64,000 bases of DNA from Selaginella moellendorffii (Eukaryota > Streptophyta > Lycopodiopsida > Selaginellales > Selaginellaceae), in assembly GCF_000143415.4 (NCBI RefSeq), contig NW_003314289.1:846035-910034 (forward strand), in the 5' to 3' direction. Shown here one piece after another: positions 45,741 through 56,898 of this stretch. A program made the translations under genes and the position numbers. Each line of letters begins with the position of its first letter. Position 1 is the stretch's first letter. The notes under the pieces are model-generated. The model saw only the letters and a list, made by a program, of their open reading frames with translations, made no database searches and was not told where the DNA came from.

Positions 45741-48299
45741 TCTACAACAAATAACTATAAATGAATCAAGTAGCTCTTTATCACAAATAGAACCCATGAC
45801 TTACAATTGTAAAAGTTAGCAGTCAAAGACAAAATATATACCCAAGAGAGGTAACTGTGGAAAGGGAATGAAACAACAACACCTCTATCCTTTTTATTTT
45901 TCTTGGAGTTTAAAGACAAAAGGAGAAAACTTCATACTCAAACTAAACCTTTGGTCCAGATAGAAAAAGAGTGAGAATGTGAAGAAAAAATTAGAAAAAA
46001 GTGAGAAAACACAAAAAAAATTAGAAGAAACAAGAGAAAGATGGAAAAATCAAAGCCCAAGTTAGAAACTTAAACCTAGATTATAACCTCTAAAATTCTT
46101 AAACCCCCAATAAGTATTCCAAATCTCCCCAAAGTTTTGCCATGGAATGGAAGTGTGTTGCCCAATGATGGAAAGTGCGAAAAAGTGTGATAATAGAGGG
46201 AAATGGGTGGAAAGATGAGTGTTTTAAGGCATGAAAGTATTAGTGCTTAGTCAAAAAAAATGCTAGCAATAATCCGTGATAAAAAGCTCTTTAAATGACT
46301 AGCTAAATTGTGCCAAAACTAGAACTCAACAATGACATACCAAGAAATGCAACAAACCAAAGTATATTTTCTGAAAGAAGTTGCTAGAAGTTAAAAGAAA
46401 TAGGTGGGAAAATAAGTTGCACCATGGAACAAATTTGGATGCTTGTGCATAAGGCCCAACCAGCCACTAAAGCCTCTACTTCCACTGCTACATGTGTCAA
46501 AATTGTAGTATGCAAGAAGGTCACTGTTATAAGTTGGAAATGATTGTGTTTCTCCTACTGAAACTTTGCTAGATGATGGAGGCCATCTATATCAATACTC
46601 TATGCCCATAAATTACTGAAGAATGCTGAGCTAAACCATGGTACCAAGTGGAAAAATGAAAGAGGTAATGTGGAAAAAACAAGCAATGGTGTAGGAAATG
46701 AATGGAAATGCAAAAAATGATTATGAAAAGTAGAGCGAAATGGGAAGGAAGGTGTAATGAAAGTGATGTAAGGATAAAGTGGAATAACAATAGTAAAATC
46801 TAGAAAAACTTGAGCTTCTAGATGATTGAGTTTAATGCTATATGGAGAAACTATGCCCATGCACAAGTTTACATGTGACGAACTTGGGACCTAGAGATAA
46901 AATAAAAAAAATTTAAAATGAAAGAAAAAAGAAAAGAAAAAGCTAGACAAAAGAAAAGAGTAAAGAGAATGAAAAAAGTGTGAATAGCAATTTAGCAAGG
47001 CCTTGTATGATGAAAAGGTGTATGATGATGTCTCTAGAGGCCTAAGAAGGTTGGAAATTCCAACATGTCTCATGTTAGAGCTGGCTAAGCTAAGTTGTCA
47101 TAGATGTTAAAGTCTAAAACTTGCATTGTTGTCCTAAAAGCCACAATGATGTTGCACTTAAGTAGCTTTGAATAATAGATGAAGGTGCTAATGACAAGCT
47201 AGGGTTGCTTATAGAAGTCTAGGGGTTATGCAAAGCTTGAAAGTTGAACCAAAAGCCAAGTGGAAAGCTCAAAGTTAAAGAAGCCACACTCTTTGTATCA
47301 TGTTGTGTTAAAAAGTGCCATGATGTCTAGAAGTCCTACTAAAGAGGCACTAAAGTCATGAAAAAGTTATAGAGTGTTTGCATTTGCCACGTTCATCGCT
47401 ATGAAACCATCAAAACAACAAGGTGTTCTAATTGACTGCTACAAGTGTGGATGGTTATGGCCCATAGCCGAGTGTGGCTGAAAAGAGTTGTTGCTCTAAG
47501 TTGAAGTAAGAAAAATATATTAAAGTTGTGTAAATGCCACCTTGTAGAATCTTGGGATTTACAAGCTTAAAACTCCTATGTAACACATCCAAACTTGTTG
47601 ATAACAAGATGGAGAGTAACTAGAAGAGTCTCTTAAGTGTTATTGTGAAATTTTTATGCCAAAAATATAGAAAAACTTGCCATTTGGGATGGAATAAAAG
47701 TCATGTTGAGCATCCATAGTAAAGTATATAGAGCCCAGAAAGGTATTTAAAATTTAGTGCACAAAAGATCACAATGGGGTGGATCCATTGCCTCCATAGT
47801 TAGCTAAAGAAAGTTTCTAATGAAAACTCTACTGTGGCACTAAATGCCAACAATAACAAAAGATCGTTGTTTTCCAAGAGAAATCAATGTGCATTTGGCT
47901 TGGTGATCCCTAATGGGCTCCTCCATTGAGTCAGGAATGAGCTTAGCTTTAAATGACGAGGCCATACTCTCTAGAGGACTCTCCAACAAAGGACAGGTAT
48001 TCACAAGAAGTTCCACAATGCTTTCCTCCACAATTTCTTGGTTTTCTAGGAGTGACATAACTTTAGCATAAGTACTCTGAAACTCCTTTAGTAGCTATGG
48101 AAGAAAAAACATCCTTAGATCAATCACTAACTCTAAATCCTTTATAGTGGACATTTGGGGAATCTTCTGAATCTTGCCATATCTTGTGACTTGCTGATCC
48201 CAAACACATTCTGAATAGACTATGCCAATGTCGTCTAGATGAAAGAAATTGATGTTATTGCACTCTACCACCATAGTCTCTAGCAACTATATCGTAAAA
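45741..48299. other. AT-rich repeat-island DNA, no gene recognised
   Basis: Purine-rich strands (GAAAAA-rich at 45960-46050 and 46890-46980) and short chance ORFs. The lower part, 47840-48290, may be the remnant of Gypsy polyprotein downstream of its protease, but no reverse-transcriptase motif could be read. Confidence 0.4.
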
Positions 48300-49440
48300 G
48301 GAATCTATGATAAAGGAGCATCCAGTTGTATGTGTGATGGATCTAGAGGCTCTAATATGGAGTCCTCCTCATCTCTCCAAGAATGCTTCTACTCTGGGTA
48401 ATCATAAACTTTCAGCTTGGGCAAACTCTCATTGTAAAAAAGTTTCGGAAAAACCACAAGTAAATCATTATATTTTTGTGCTTCCACATACTCACCCACA
48501 CTCATTGAGAAGAGTTGCTTGTGTCTTGCCATCTAAAATCATCATAGTGCCCAAGCATAAACATGTTTTGTAGTCCACTACTTCATGTCAAGACCAACTA
48601 AAGATGACATAGTCTCCACTGTGTGAAGCTTTAGTAGCCCCATAATCAACCACTAAGAAATCAAGCACAACATCCACACCTTGGATTGAAATATGTACAT
48701 CTTTGCAAATACTCGCTAAGACAACGGTATGATTGGCAAAAGTTTTGAGCACAACTCTAGTAGTAGAAAAGATCTTTAGGCCAAAGTGGTGCAAGAGGTG
48801 TAAAGAAATGACATTGCTCCCAGATTCGGAGTGCTCCATTTATCTTATTCCCAACAATCATGATTGGCATGACAAAGACCCCTAGATCTGGTTGAATTGG
48901 ATAATCCACCAGCTCCACCTGATCATTGGTAGGGGCTAGAGAAGCATTATGGGTAGTTTGCAAGTGAGAAAACTAGTCCATTTTGTCAGCCAAGCCTGGG
49001 ACACATTGGAGCAAGTTACCAAGAGAAGCCTAGAGTTGAAGAGTTTGAATCTGCTCCAAAAAGTGTGTTGGCTATGAGGCACATTCCCTTTTAGTTGAGG
49101 AGAAACAACAAGAACTATAGCTGCCACTGTAGATGCCCATAGGAAGGGCAATTGCACTAGTATTCGAATAGGTTTGGTACTTGAGCTTGGCTAAGTCTAT
49201 GTTTGCTCCATCTCAATTGTGGTAGAGATGTGCTTCTTCTTGCCACCTCTTGTGATAATTGCAACAGTGGTTATTGTGTTAACCCTTGCGATTGCCTTGC
49301 CACAATCTTGCAACGTCAAAGAAGCTTTAATGGCCTTTTGTTGAGGTGCTACCTGGTAACCATCTGCCTGGAGGTTCGAGTTGTTTGCTAGTGGTTGAGT
49401 TATAGCTTGTTGTTGCTTCCTGGGACATTACTTTGGGTAT
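48300..49440 (-). mobile_element. Degenerate Ty3/Gypsy gag-protease
   Basis: On the minus strand, a Gln-rich gag end with AIITRGGKKK (about 49250) precedes a retropepsin-like segment at 48600-48839: ISLHLLHHFGLKI, then ICKDVHISIQGVDVVLDFLV, a typical Gypsy protease phrase. The DSGA active-site motif is mutated, and stops break the frame. No functional element remains. Confidence 0.55.
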
Positions 49441-49469
49441 AACTTCTAGCAATATTCATCATTGTGGCA

Positions 49470-49690
49470 TAAAGATTCTTTAAATATTCCTTGTGGAGAT
49501 TCTTTAAATATTCTCTTTAATGAATATTCTAAGTGTGAGAGAGGATATTCTATGTGGGATGGTATATACCTTTCTTCCCCACAAGTTCAAGGCATAATGT
49601 ATTGAGTTTTGGCTATGGAGGAGCTTTTTACTATGTTTTTTGCACATTTGAGAGCAAAATGGTGTGTAAAACATGCACCAAAATGGCAAC
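49470..49690 (-). repeat. LTR-like repeat, copy 2 (inverted)
   Basis: Reverse-complement partner of 45520-45740. Since the two are inverted, they are not the paired LTRs of one element unless the intervening DNA was rearranged. Confidence 0.65.
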
Positions 49691-51179
49691 TATAGTGGAA
49701 TGGGTCAATTCTTAGCCAGCCCATCCCATTTCCATGCATTTTCTTTCTTGTTCTTGAGAGTTGTGAGGAATTCAAGTATGATTTTTGTTCTTGGTGGTAA
49801 ATTTTGTGTCTAGGGGCACTTTGGGAGTCAGATGGGTTCTCTTAAGCATGGGATTTACTACCCTTCTCCTGAAATTCCTTTGTTTTCTTTAGGTTTTGGG
49901 ATTTATAGCTGAAAAATTTCATCCCCGTACTCTAGTTTCTTGTTTTTTGTTAAAATGAGTAGATGGGCTTGTAGATCTTATCATTTTCTATCTTTTGGCA
50001 TCACAAATCTCAAATTTAGCACAAAAATCAAAATATGCAAGGAGATTTGAGTTACATGCCAACAAAATTATATTTGGATATGTTATACGTCTTTAGAAGC
50101 TATCATTTCCATAGATATTTCTGGAGCCTAGTAGTTTTACTCCAATGATTTCTAGTGAGCTCTTTCTTGGTTGATTTGGTTCATTTATCTAGCAAATTCT
50201 TTTGTTGAGGATTTGAGCAATTCTTTTTCTTTGTCTCGCAGTTTCTAAAAGAATTTTATTGAATCTTTTTCTTCATTCCTAGAATGAAATTCATCTTTAT
50301 TTCATGAATTTTTGTGCTGTGTGTCAAAAGATCTAACATAATTTCTCTTTTGACATATATTATTCCCTTATTCTAAGCTCAAGGGTGACTCTCTTAGTTG
50401 TAGCATAAACTAGATTTTCAGTAGTGCATCTTAGACAAGAAATTGTCTTCCTGTTACAAATTCCAAGAGTGTACATTTGGATCTCAATATGGAGTAGTCT
50501 ACAAACCATTTTCTCCAACATGCTATAAATCAACCTATATTTGATCTTACTTCAAGGTTTCTCCCATAGGACCACATTGACAATTTTGCTTAGTATTACG
50601 CTTCCAATCATATCTTGACCGATGTAATATGCTACTTGGAGTTTATAAAATCATTGGTAGAGAAAGTGCAAGCTTGGGTGAGAGCTTTGGTAGAGAAGAG
50701 TGTGAGGATTTTCCCACATTGCTCACTTCTTTTCGTAAGGTTTTTGAGATTGAGAAGAGCTTAATCTAGCTATCTCAGCATATGTGATTAGGCTCAAACT
50801 AGGTGGCCAAGTGATGCCATTTCAAGTGCAATGACATGCATGACTATGGCATGGAAATTGAGAAGGATTTGATGTAAGAGCTAAGTGTTTCTAGTGTGGC
50901 AGAGATGCTTGGGCTGTCTCCTACTATGGTAGTGTATGCCATCTCCAAGACATAGCCACCTACCCCTACTTTGACACTATTCATCAGCACTAGCAACAAA
51001 CCCTTCTATTCCCGTCATCAATTCGGCCACATTGGAGCTTCAATAATATAAGGCTTTATTATTGCAACAACAGCAAAACTTCATATTCTAGGAACAGTAG
51101 TAAAAGCAAAAACTCTATGCTTTTAGGGTACAAGCCTCTTCTTGCAGACCATATTATTATTGTTCACATTGCAATTTTT
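49691..51179. other. AT-rich repeat-island DNA
   Basis: A plus-strand frame at 50590-50900 with WKFIK-like and HFKCNDMHDYG phrases may be gag debris with a decayed zinc knuckle, but I cannot assign it. Nothing else recognised. Confidence 0.35.
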
Positions 51180-52540
51180 TGTAAGCGATTAAATTTTCCA
51201 TTCTACTTTAGTCACTTAACCACACCTCCGACCATTTGGAGGAGTCTCATTCACAACCTCCTTAAGTCCAATTCAGGACTTGGGACTTGCTAGCCCCAAG
51301 AATGGCATCCATGCCACTCAACCCTTGCACCTAGTCCAAGTTCTCCACGTGTCCAATCCCATGACCGACACTCAAAGGTTCCACCGATATAACAGCCTGT
51401 TACGCTAAGGCCATGTCCAATCACCTTTGCCGCCCTAGTAGTCCAATACCACTTGCAACACAGTCTTGGCTCTCCAAGACTGGGCCAACCATCCGTGAGT
51501 GGTCATCCCAGATCCACTCCTTAGCATCCTTAGGATGCCCACCAACAAGGGGAACAGCCTTCCCCAATATCCCTCTGTCCTTCCCCACTAAGTCCTTTTT
51601 TGCCCCTGGCCATGTTTGCTAACACTGCCACTGGATCAAGGGCCACAGGCCCGACCACTAAGTCCCATGGTCCTCTGGGACTTCCTCACCACACGACTGT
51701 GTCCTTGGTCACTACCCCAGAGGACTACTCCTCTTCCTTTCCACAGTCTGGGCCTTTGGGACAACATTTCGGAACACCATGGCCTTACGCGAGCCACCTG
51801 GGTACTGTCCCCGCCTTCCGCCCTTGGGTGCTCTAGCCATGGGCTTAGAGCGAGGTTCCGTTGAGCCACGTCTGGTATCCAAGTAGGTAGTGCCACCCAC
51901 ACTTGGACTGGGAGCATCGGCCAGTCGATCTCCCGAGGGAACTAGAGCCGGCTCTTGAACACTTCACCAAGCTACCCCGCTTGTCGGTCCATAGTCACTC
52001 TAGTCTTGGACTTCCCAGTGGTCAGCTCATCACCCAACACTGGGTCTGGCCTTCCTGGGCCAAACTGGCCTTTCCTGGCCAAACTGGCTCCACTGGGCTC
52101 CAACCCCCACACTCTCCCTACTATACTTTTGGAACCCCCCGCAGCCCCCCCTGGGGGACGATCGCTTTGGGCTTTCACCCAACTGCCTGTATTAGTATTT
52201 GGACTCGGACTCGGACTCGAACTCGGACTCGGACTTGGTCTCGGTCCCGGATTCGGACTCGGACTCGGTCTCAGTCTCGGTCTCAGTCTCGGTCTCGGTC
52301 CCGGTCTCGGTTCCATCTCGGACTCCAGATTGGGTCCATCTCGGACTCCATCTAGGGTCCATCTCAGACTCCATCTGGGGTCCATCTCGGACTCCATCTC
52401 GGGTCCATCTCGGACTCCATCTCAGACTCCATCTCGGGTCCATCTCGGGTCCATCTCGAACTCCATCTCGAACTTATGCAAGACCACTCTCTTGGATCCA
52501 TGTGCAAGTTTATATTGCTCAAGCATAAATTTATCCATGG
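51180..52540 (+). repeat. Interspersed repeat family R1, best-preserved copy
   Basis: GC-richer than its surroundings and collinear with 2985-4320 and, inverted, with 1-560. It starts near TTTTACTTTAGTCACTTAACC and ends in a long hexamer tail. ORFs inside are short, overlap on both strands and disagree between copies, so it appears non-coding. The higher GC and longer tail suggest it inserted most recently. Confidence 0.75.
52196..52480 (+). repeat. GGACTC hexamer tract grading into CCATCTCGGACT repeats
   Basis: Begins as (GGACTC) variants at 52200-52320, then becomes 12- to 30-bp units built on CCATCTCGGACT. The tract forms the 3' tail of the R1 copy; ORFs reading it give ESESE or SDSDS runs and are not genes. 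Confidence 0.85.
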
Positions 52541-52579
52541 TTATGAGATATCTTGAGTTTAAGAATCATGGTTGTCCAA

Positions 52580-53100
52580 CCTTTATGTTGTGACTTTTTT
52601 TCCTTAATCTCGTCCAATAGCTCCAATAACTCACTTAAATTTGTCATCACATCATTTGGGCAATCTTGGGCCTAATGCCCAATCTCCCAATACAACTTGC
52701 ACTAGTTATAACAAAGGATGTACTTTGCATCACTTCATCCCACTCCATAGCCATAACATGAATAACTAATTGCATCACCCTAATTTCCTTGACTTCTACG
52801 ATCATCATTTGGGCAGCCTTGAGCCTAATACCCAATCTCCCAATATAGCTTGTACTAATTATAATGAATACACCTTGCACTGCTTCATTTACTACATCAC
52901 ATCTTTATTGTCTTGTTTTCCATTTCTTCCAACCAAAGCCCTCATTGACTCTCTTTTTGGCATACATAACCACTTCTCTTTTTGCAATAGAGCAAAATCT
53001 TTGCCCAGAAAATGGTGAATGCTTATTTTTTGTGCCTCTGCAATCACAATCACCCTGTTCAAATTTATAAATTCTAAACACCATGTTGTGAAACCTCAAA
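52580..53100 (-). mobile_element. Copia-like gag remnant with duplicated zinc knuckle
   Basis: Two direct copies of about 85 bp, at 52655-52740 and 52806-52890, each encode on the minus strand a broken CCHC knuckle: CKLYWEIGH then AQDCPND, where the second Cys is Tyr and a stop follows the His; the other copy has lost more. Upstream in the same sense is a basic segment (KNKHSPFSGQRF). This is decayed gag. Confidence 0.5.
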
Positions 53101-54068
53101 ATTAAGGTAGAAAAACCTATATATCTAGTGTGTGTATGTGTGTGTGTGTGTGTGTTTGGCTTATTCTACTCTAACATAAGCAGTAACTAGGTTGAGCTCC
53201 AATATGGTTGCTCTTGTTGCATTAATATGCATTATAAGCTTAGTTCTAGGGCAGTTGTTAATGGATTTGTGTGTTCTGAGCTAGAGCAACACTATCTTAT
53301 GGATGTTCCTATGGACATTGAGAGCTCCACTTTGGAGTACCATCTATAAGACTTACCATGAGGAAAATCTTTGTTAATTAGTCCCTTAAGACATTTTTCT
53401 CTCACTACTATATTAATAGGAGATTGATACTTCTTGATTGGTTTCTTATTTACATAGCTAGGCACATAATTTATTTGTTATGGATTTAGCTAGTTGGGAA
53501 AGTGAAGTTAACTTGTTGTAGAGTTGAGCTAGATATGTTAAACATAATTTTCTCAAAGTCAATGTAGGAGCACAATAAGTACTGTTAAAAGCCTACTTAT
53601 AGAGTATTATTCATTGCCACTATCTCACTAGCTAAAACACCAAGGTAAGCCTACAATCATTGGCCAATGAAAGCAAACCACAACAACAAGTAACAATTGG
53701 AATATAAGTCATAGCCCTAGATTTCCAATTGATATTGTACATAAAAGAGGCCAAGAGATCAAGAAGTAATGTTTTCCCCTATCACAGTTTGATTGCCATT
53801 CAAATTCTATATGTACTTTACCACAGCTAGAGCTGGAAGTTTGGATTTAAACATAAGAAGAAGATAATCATTGTGATAAAAGTCTTTACTTCCATATTCT
53901 TTCATCAAAAGAACAGAATACATAATAAAAAGACTAGTAAAAGATAACATTTTGGTTTAAGGTAATATTGTCATCACTTTAACTTCCACTAATCTATATT
54001 CTCCACAATCCAACGGTCCAAAGTATTTTTGTACATAAAAAGAGCGCCCCCATTTGAATTGGGCGAGG
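53101..54068. other. AT-rich island end with TG microsatellite
   Basis: A (TG) run lies at 53129-53156. No gene recognised. GC content jumps at about 54050, at the CNX1 start. Confidence 0.45.
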
Positions 54069-56817
54069 ATGGACGAGGGTTTGTGTGGGAGCGCCATGGC
54101 CGCGGCGGCGGCATCCTTGTCCATGGTCTCTGTCGCCGAGGCCGTGTCTCTAGCGCTCTCCGTGGCCGCCAGGCGAGAGCCAGTGGAGATCGAGCTGCTC
54201 CAAGCGCTGGGACTCGTTCTCGCCGAGGATTTGCAAGCATCCGATCCGCTGCCGCCATATCCAGCTTCTGTCAAGGTATGAGGCTTCCGATCTGTGAGAA
54301 TTTCGCTTAGAATTTTCCTAGGATGGCTATGCTGTCGTGTCGTCGGATGGTCCGGGCGATTATCCAGTGGTGGCCGAAGCACGAGCTGGCCTCGACGCGA
54401 AGGACATCACCTTAGAATCCGGGACTGTTGCGTACATCACTACTGGAGGTACTGTATGTGCGTTCTCACATTTCACATTTTTTTATTATGTGAAGAACGT
54501 TTCCAGGACCAGTGCCTCGCGGTGCTGACGCTGTTGTCCAGGTGGAGAATACGTGCATTGTTTCTGGTCCTCGCGATGGAAAGAAGACAATCCGCGTCCT
54601 GTCCGGTGCTAGCCAAGGCCAAGATATACGCCCTGTGGTATGGACTTTCTACTTGTAAGATCCTTTCACTTTTTAGCTAGACTTTTTGTTCTTCTAGAAT
54701 CTAGACAATGAATGGTGGAGGTGAAATTTTTCATTTGTATATGCTTTTGATTTGGTTGGGAACTTTGCTTCGTTCCAGGGTTTTGATGTTGCTAAAGGAG
54801 ACAAAGTTCTATCAGCCGGTGACAAGCTAGGTCCTGCGGAAATAGGCTTGCTTGCAAGCGTTGGGACTACGAAGGTCAAGGTAGAATGCTGCAATTATTA
54901 TTTTATTTTTTTCTTTCGTTGTGTTTAACTGTCTTGAGTTTTCAGGTGTTTCCACGTCCCACGGTTGCTATACTGTCCACCGGAGACGAATTAGTGGATT
55001 ATTCCGAGAAACATTTGCAGAGAGGCCAGGTGATAACATGACGTCCAGTTCTGTTGTTTAAACCTGGCTTTTTATTTTGCGTAGATTCGGGATTCAAACA
55101 GACCTATGCTTATTTCAGCTGTTCGAAATCATCAATGTACCTGTATAGACCTTGGAATCGCTCGAGATACTGAAGCAGCGATAGAAGCAAAACTTGTTGA
55201 AACCATTGCTCGGGGTGTCGATGTTCTCATAACAACAGGTGGTGTTTCAATGGGGGACAGGGATTTCGTGAAGCCGAAACTTGCTGAAAGGGGAACGGTC
55301 TATTTCAACAAGGTTAGCTTTGTACAAGACTTTTGTTTTGTTTTGTGCTAACTGTTGGCTCAGGTCAATATGAAACCAGGAAAGCCACTGACGTTTGCAA
55401 CAATCGATATCACCTCAGCCCCAGGAAACATCAAGAAAATGCTTGTTTTTGGCTTGCCTGGAAACCCTGTCAGTGGCATGGTGACTTTCGATCTTATTGC
55501 ACTTCCAGTTTTGAGATACATGTCCGGACAGTCTGACGTTATGCCTTGCAAGTAAGCTTCTGCCAAGTTCCAGAATACATTCGAATGACACTTTGTTTTA
55601 TGTAGAGTTCAAGCTAAAATACGTGAGCCAATCAAGCTTGATGCAACGAGGCCAGAATATCATCGCGCTGTTTTACAATGGGAGGACAGTGAGATTCAGT
55701 CGGGGTACGTAACTCTGGGCTTCAGCATTTTTTCAGTTAATGATTGTCACACGCGGCCAGGTTCGTTGCAGAGAGCACAGGTCGACAGGCTAGCAGTCGC
55801 CTCTTAAGTATGAAGTCTGCAAACGCGTTACTCGAGCTTCCGAAAGGGCATGGAGTCCTAAGCGCTGGATCTCTTGTTTCTGCAATCATAATCAGGGATA
55901 TCACGAGCAAAACTCTGCCGCCTTCTTCGACAAAACCAGTGGAAACCTCAGACGCGAGCAAGCCAGGCGTGAAAGTTGCTATTTTAACCGTGAGCGACAC
56001 CGTGTCCTCGGGAAACGGTCCTGATCGAAGGTAAAAGCTGGACAAACTTTTTTGTTTGTTTTTCACCATTGTTTTGTTTCTATCCAGTGGACCAAGGGCC
56101 GTCCAGGTGATCGATTCACTCTCGAAAAGCCTGGGAGGAGCGAAAGTGGTAGCCACAGCCATCGTACCAGATAGCATACCAAGAATACAGCAAGTGCTCG
56201 AAGATTGGAGTGACAATCAACGCATCGATCTCATACTAACCACCGGTGAGTGATCAAACGTTATATACTCTCGCCGGAGTTCTAAACGAGACGAGTACTA
56301 TCAGGAGGAACTGGCTGTACACCAAAGGACGTAACTCCGGAGGCCACAAGGGCGGTACTGCAAAAGGAGGCGCCTGGTCTAGCCACCGTAATGCTGCTCG
56401 AAAGCCTCAAGGTAGATTCTATTCTATTCTGTTGTGACCACTTAGATCCATTACTTTTCTTTTTAGGTGACTCCAACAGCAATGCTCTCGAGGGGCGTGG
56501 CTGGGATCCGTGGCTCCACTCTGGTATGTTTTCATACTCCCATCCATCATCTGGACTAAAGAAGCTCGCTATTTTTTATTCTATGATTGTCACAGATAAT
56601 AAACATGCCTGGAAATCCCAACGCAGTGGCGGAATGCATGCAAGCATTGCTGCCGGCGCTGCCGCATGCGTTGAGGCAGGTTCGCGGTGACAAGAGAGAG
56701 AAGCACCCCCGCCATTCTCCTCATCACCACGACACAGCTTTAGATCCTAAAGATGTCTGGACAAGGAGCTTCGTTGCTGCACAAGGCGGAGAAATGGGAT
56801 GCTCGTGTTCCCATTGA
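54069..56817 (+). CDS. CNX1: Molybdenum cofactor biosynthesis protein CNX1 (E+G domains)
   Basis: Thirteen exons: 54069-54275, 54322-54448, 54507-54637, 54779-54880, 54946-55029, 55085-55312, 55364-55551, 55606-55704, 55761-56030, 56088-56245, 56305-56411, 56467-56523, 56596-56817, giving 659 residues, as expected for the plant fusion. The N-terminal E (MoeA-like) domain inserts molybdate, with [39 protein letters not shown] and [13 protein letters not shown]. The C-terminal G (Mog/MoaB-like) domain adenylates molybdopterin, with [38 protein letters not shown] and NMPGNPNA. Cytosolic, on the cytoskeleton in other plants. It converges on DRC2, with stop codons 82 bp apart. Confidence 0.96.
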
Positions 56818-56898
56818 GTTTCTACGGCAAGAATCAATAGCATCTTTGCAAAGTTTGCTTGCTTTGGTTTGATCAAAATAAAACCATACCACGCTGGT

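Noticed and set aside
45520-49690. One complete LTR retrotransposon
   Set aside because: The terminal repeats are inverted, the enclosed coding is Gypsy-like while the adjacent integrase is Copia-like, and reading frames are destroyed.
51413-52593. Several overlapping ORFs rich in SDSD or ESES
   Set aside because: They read a hexamer simple repeat and differ among copies of the same element.
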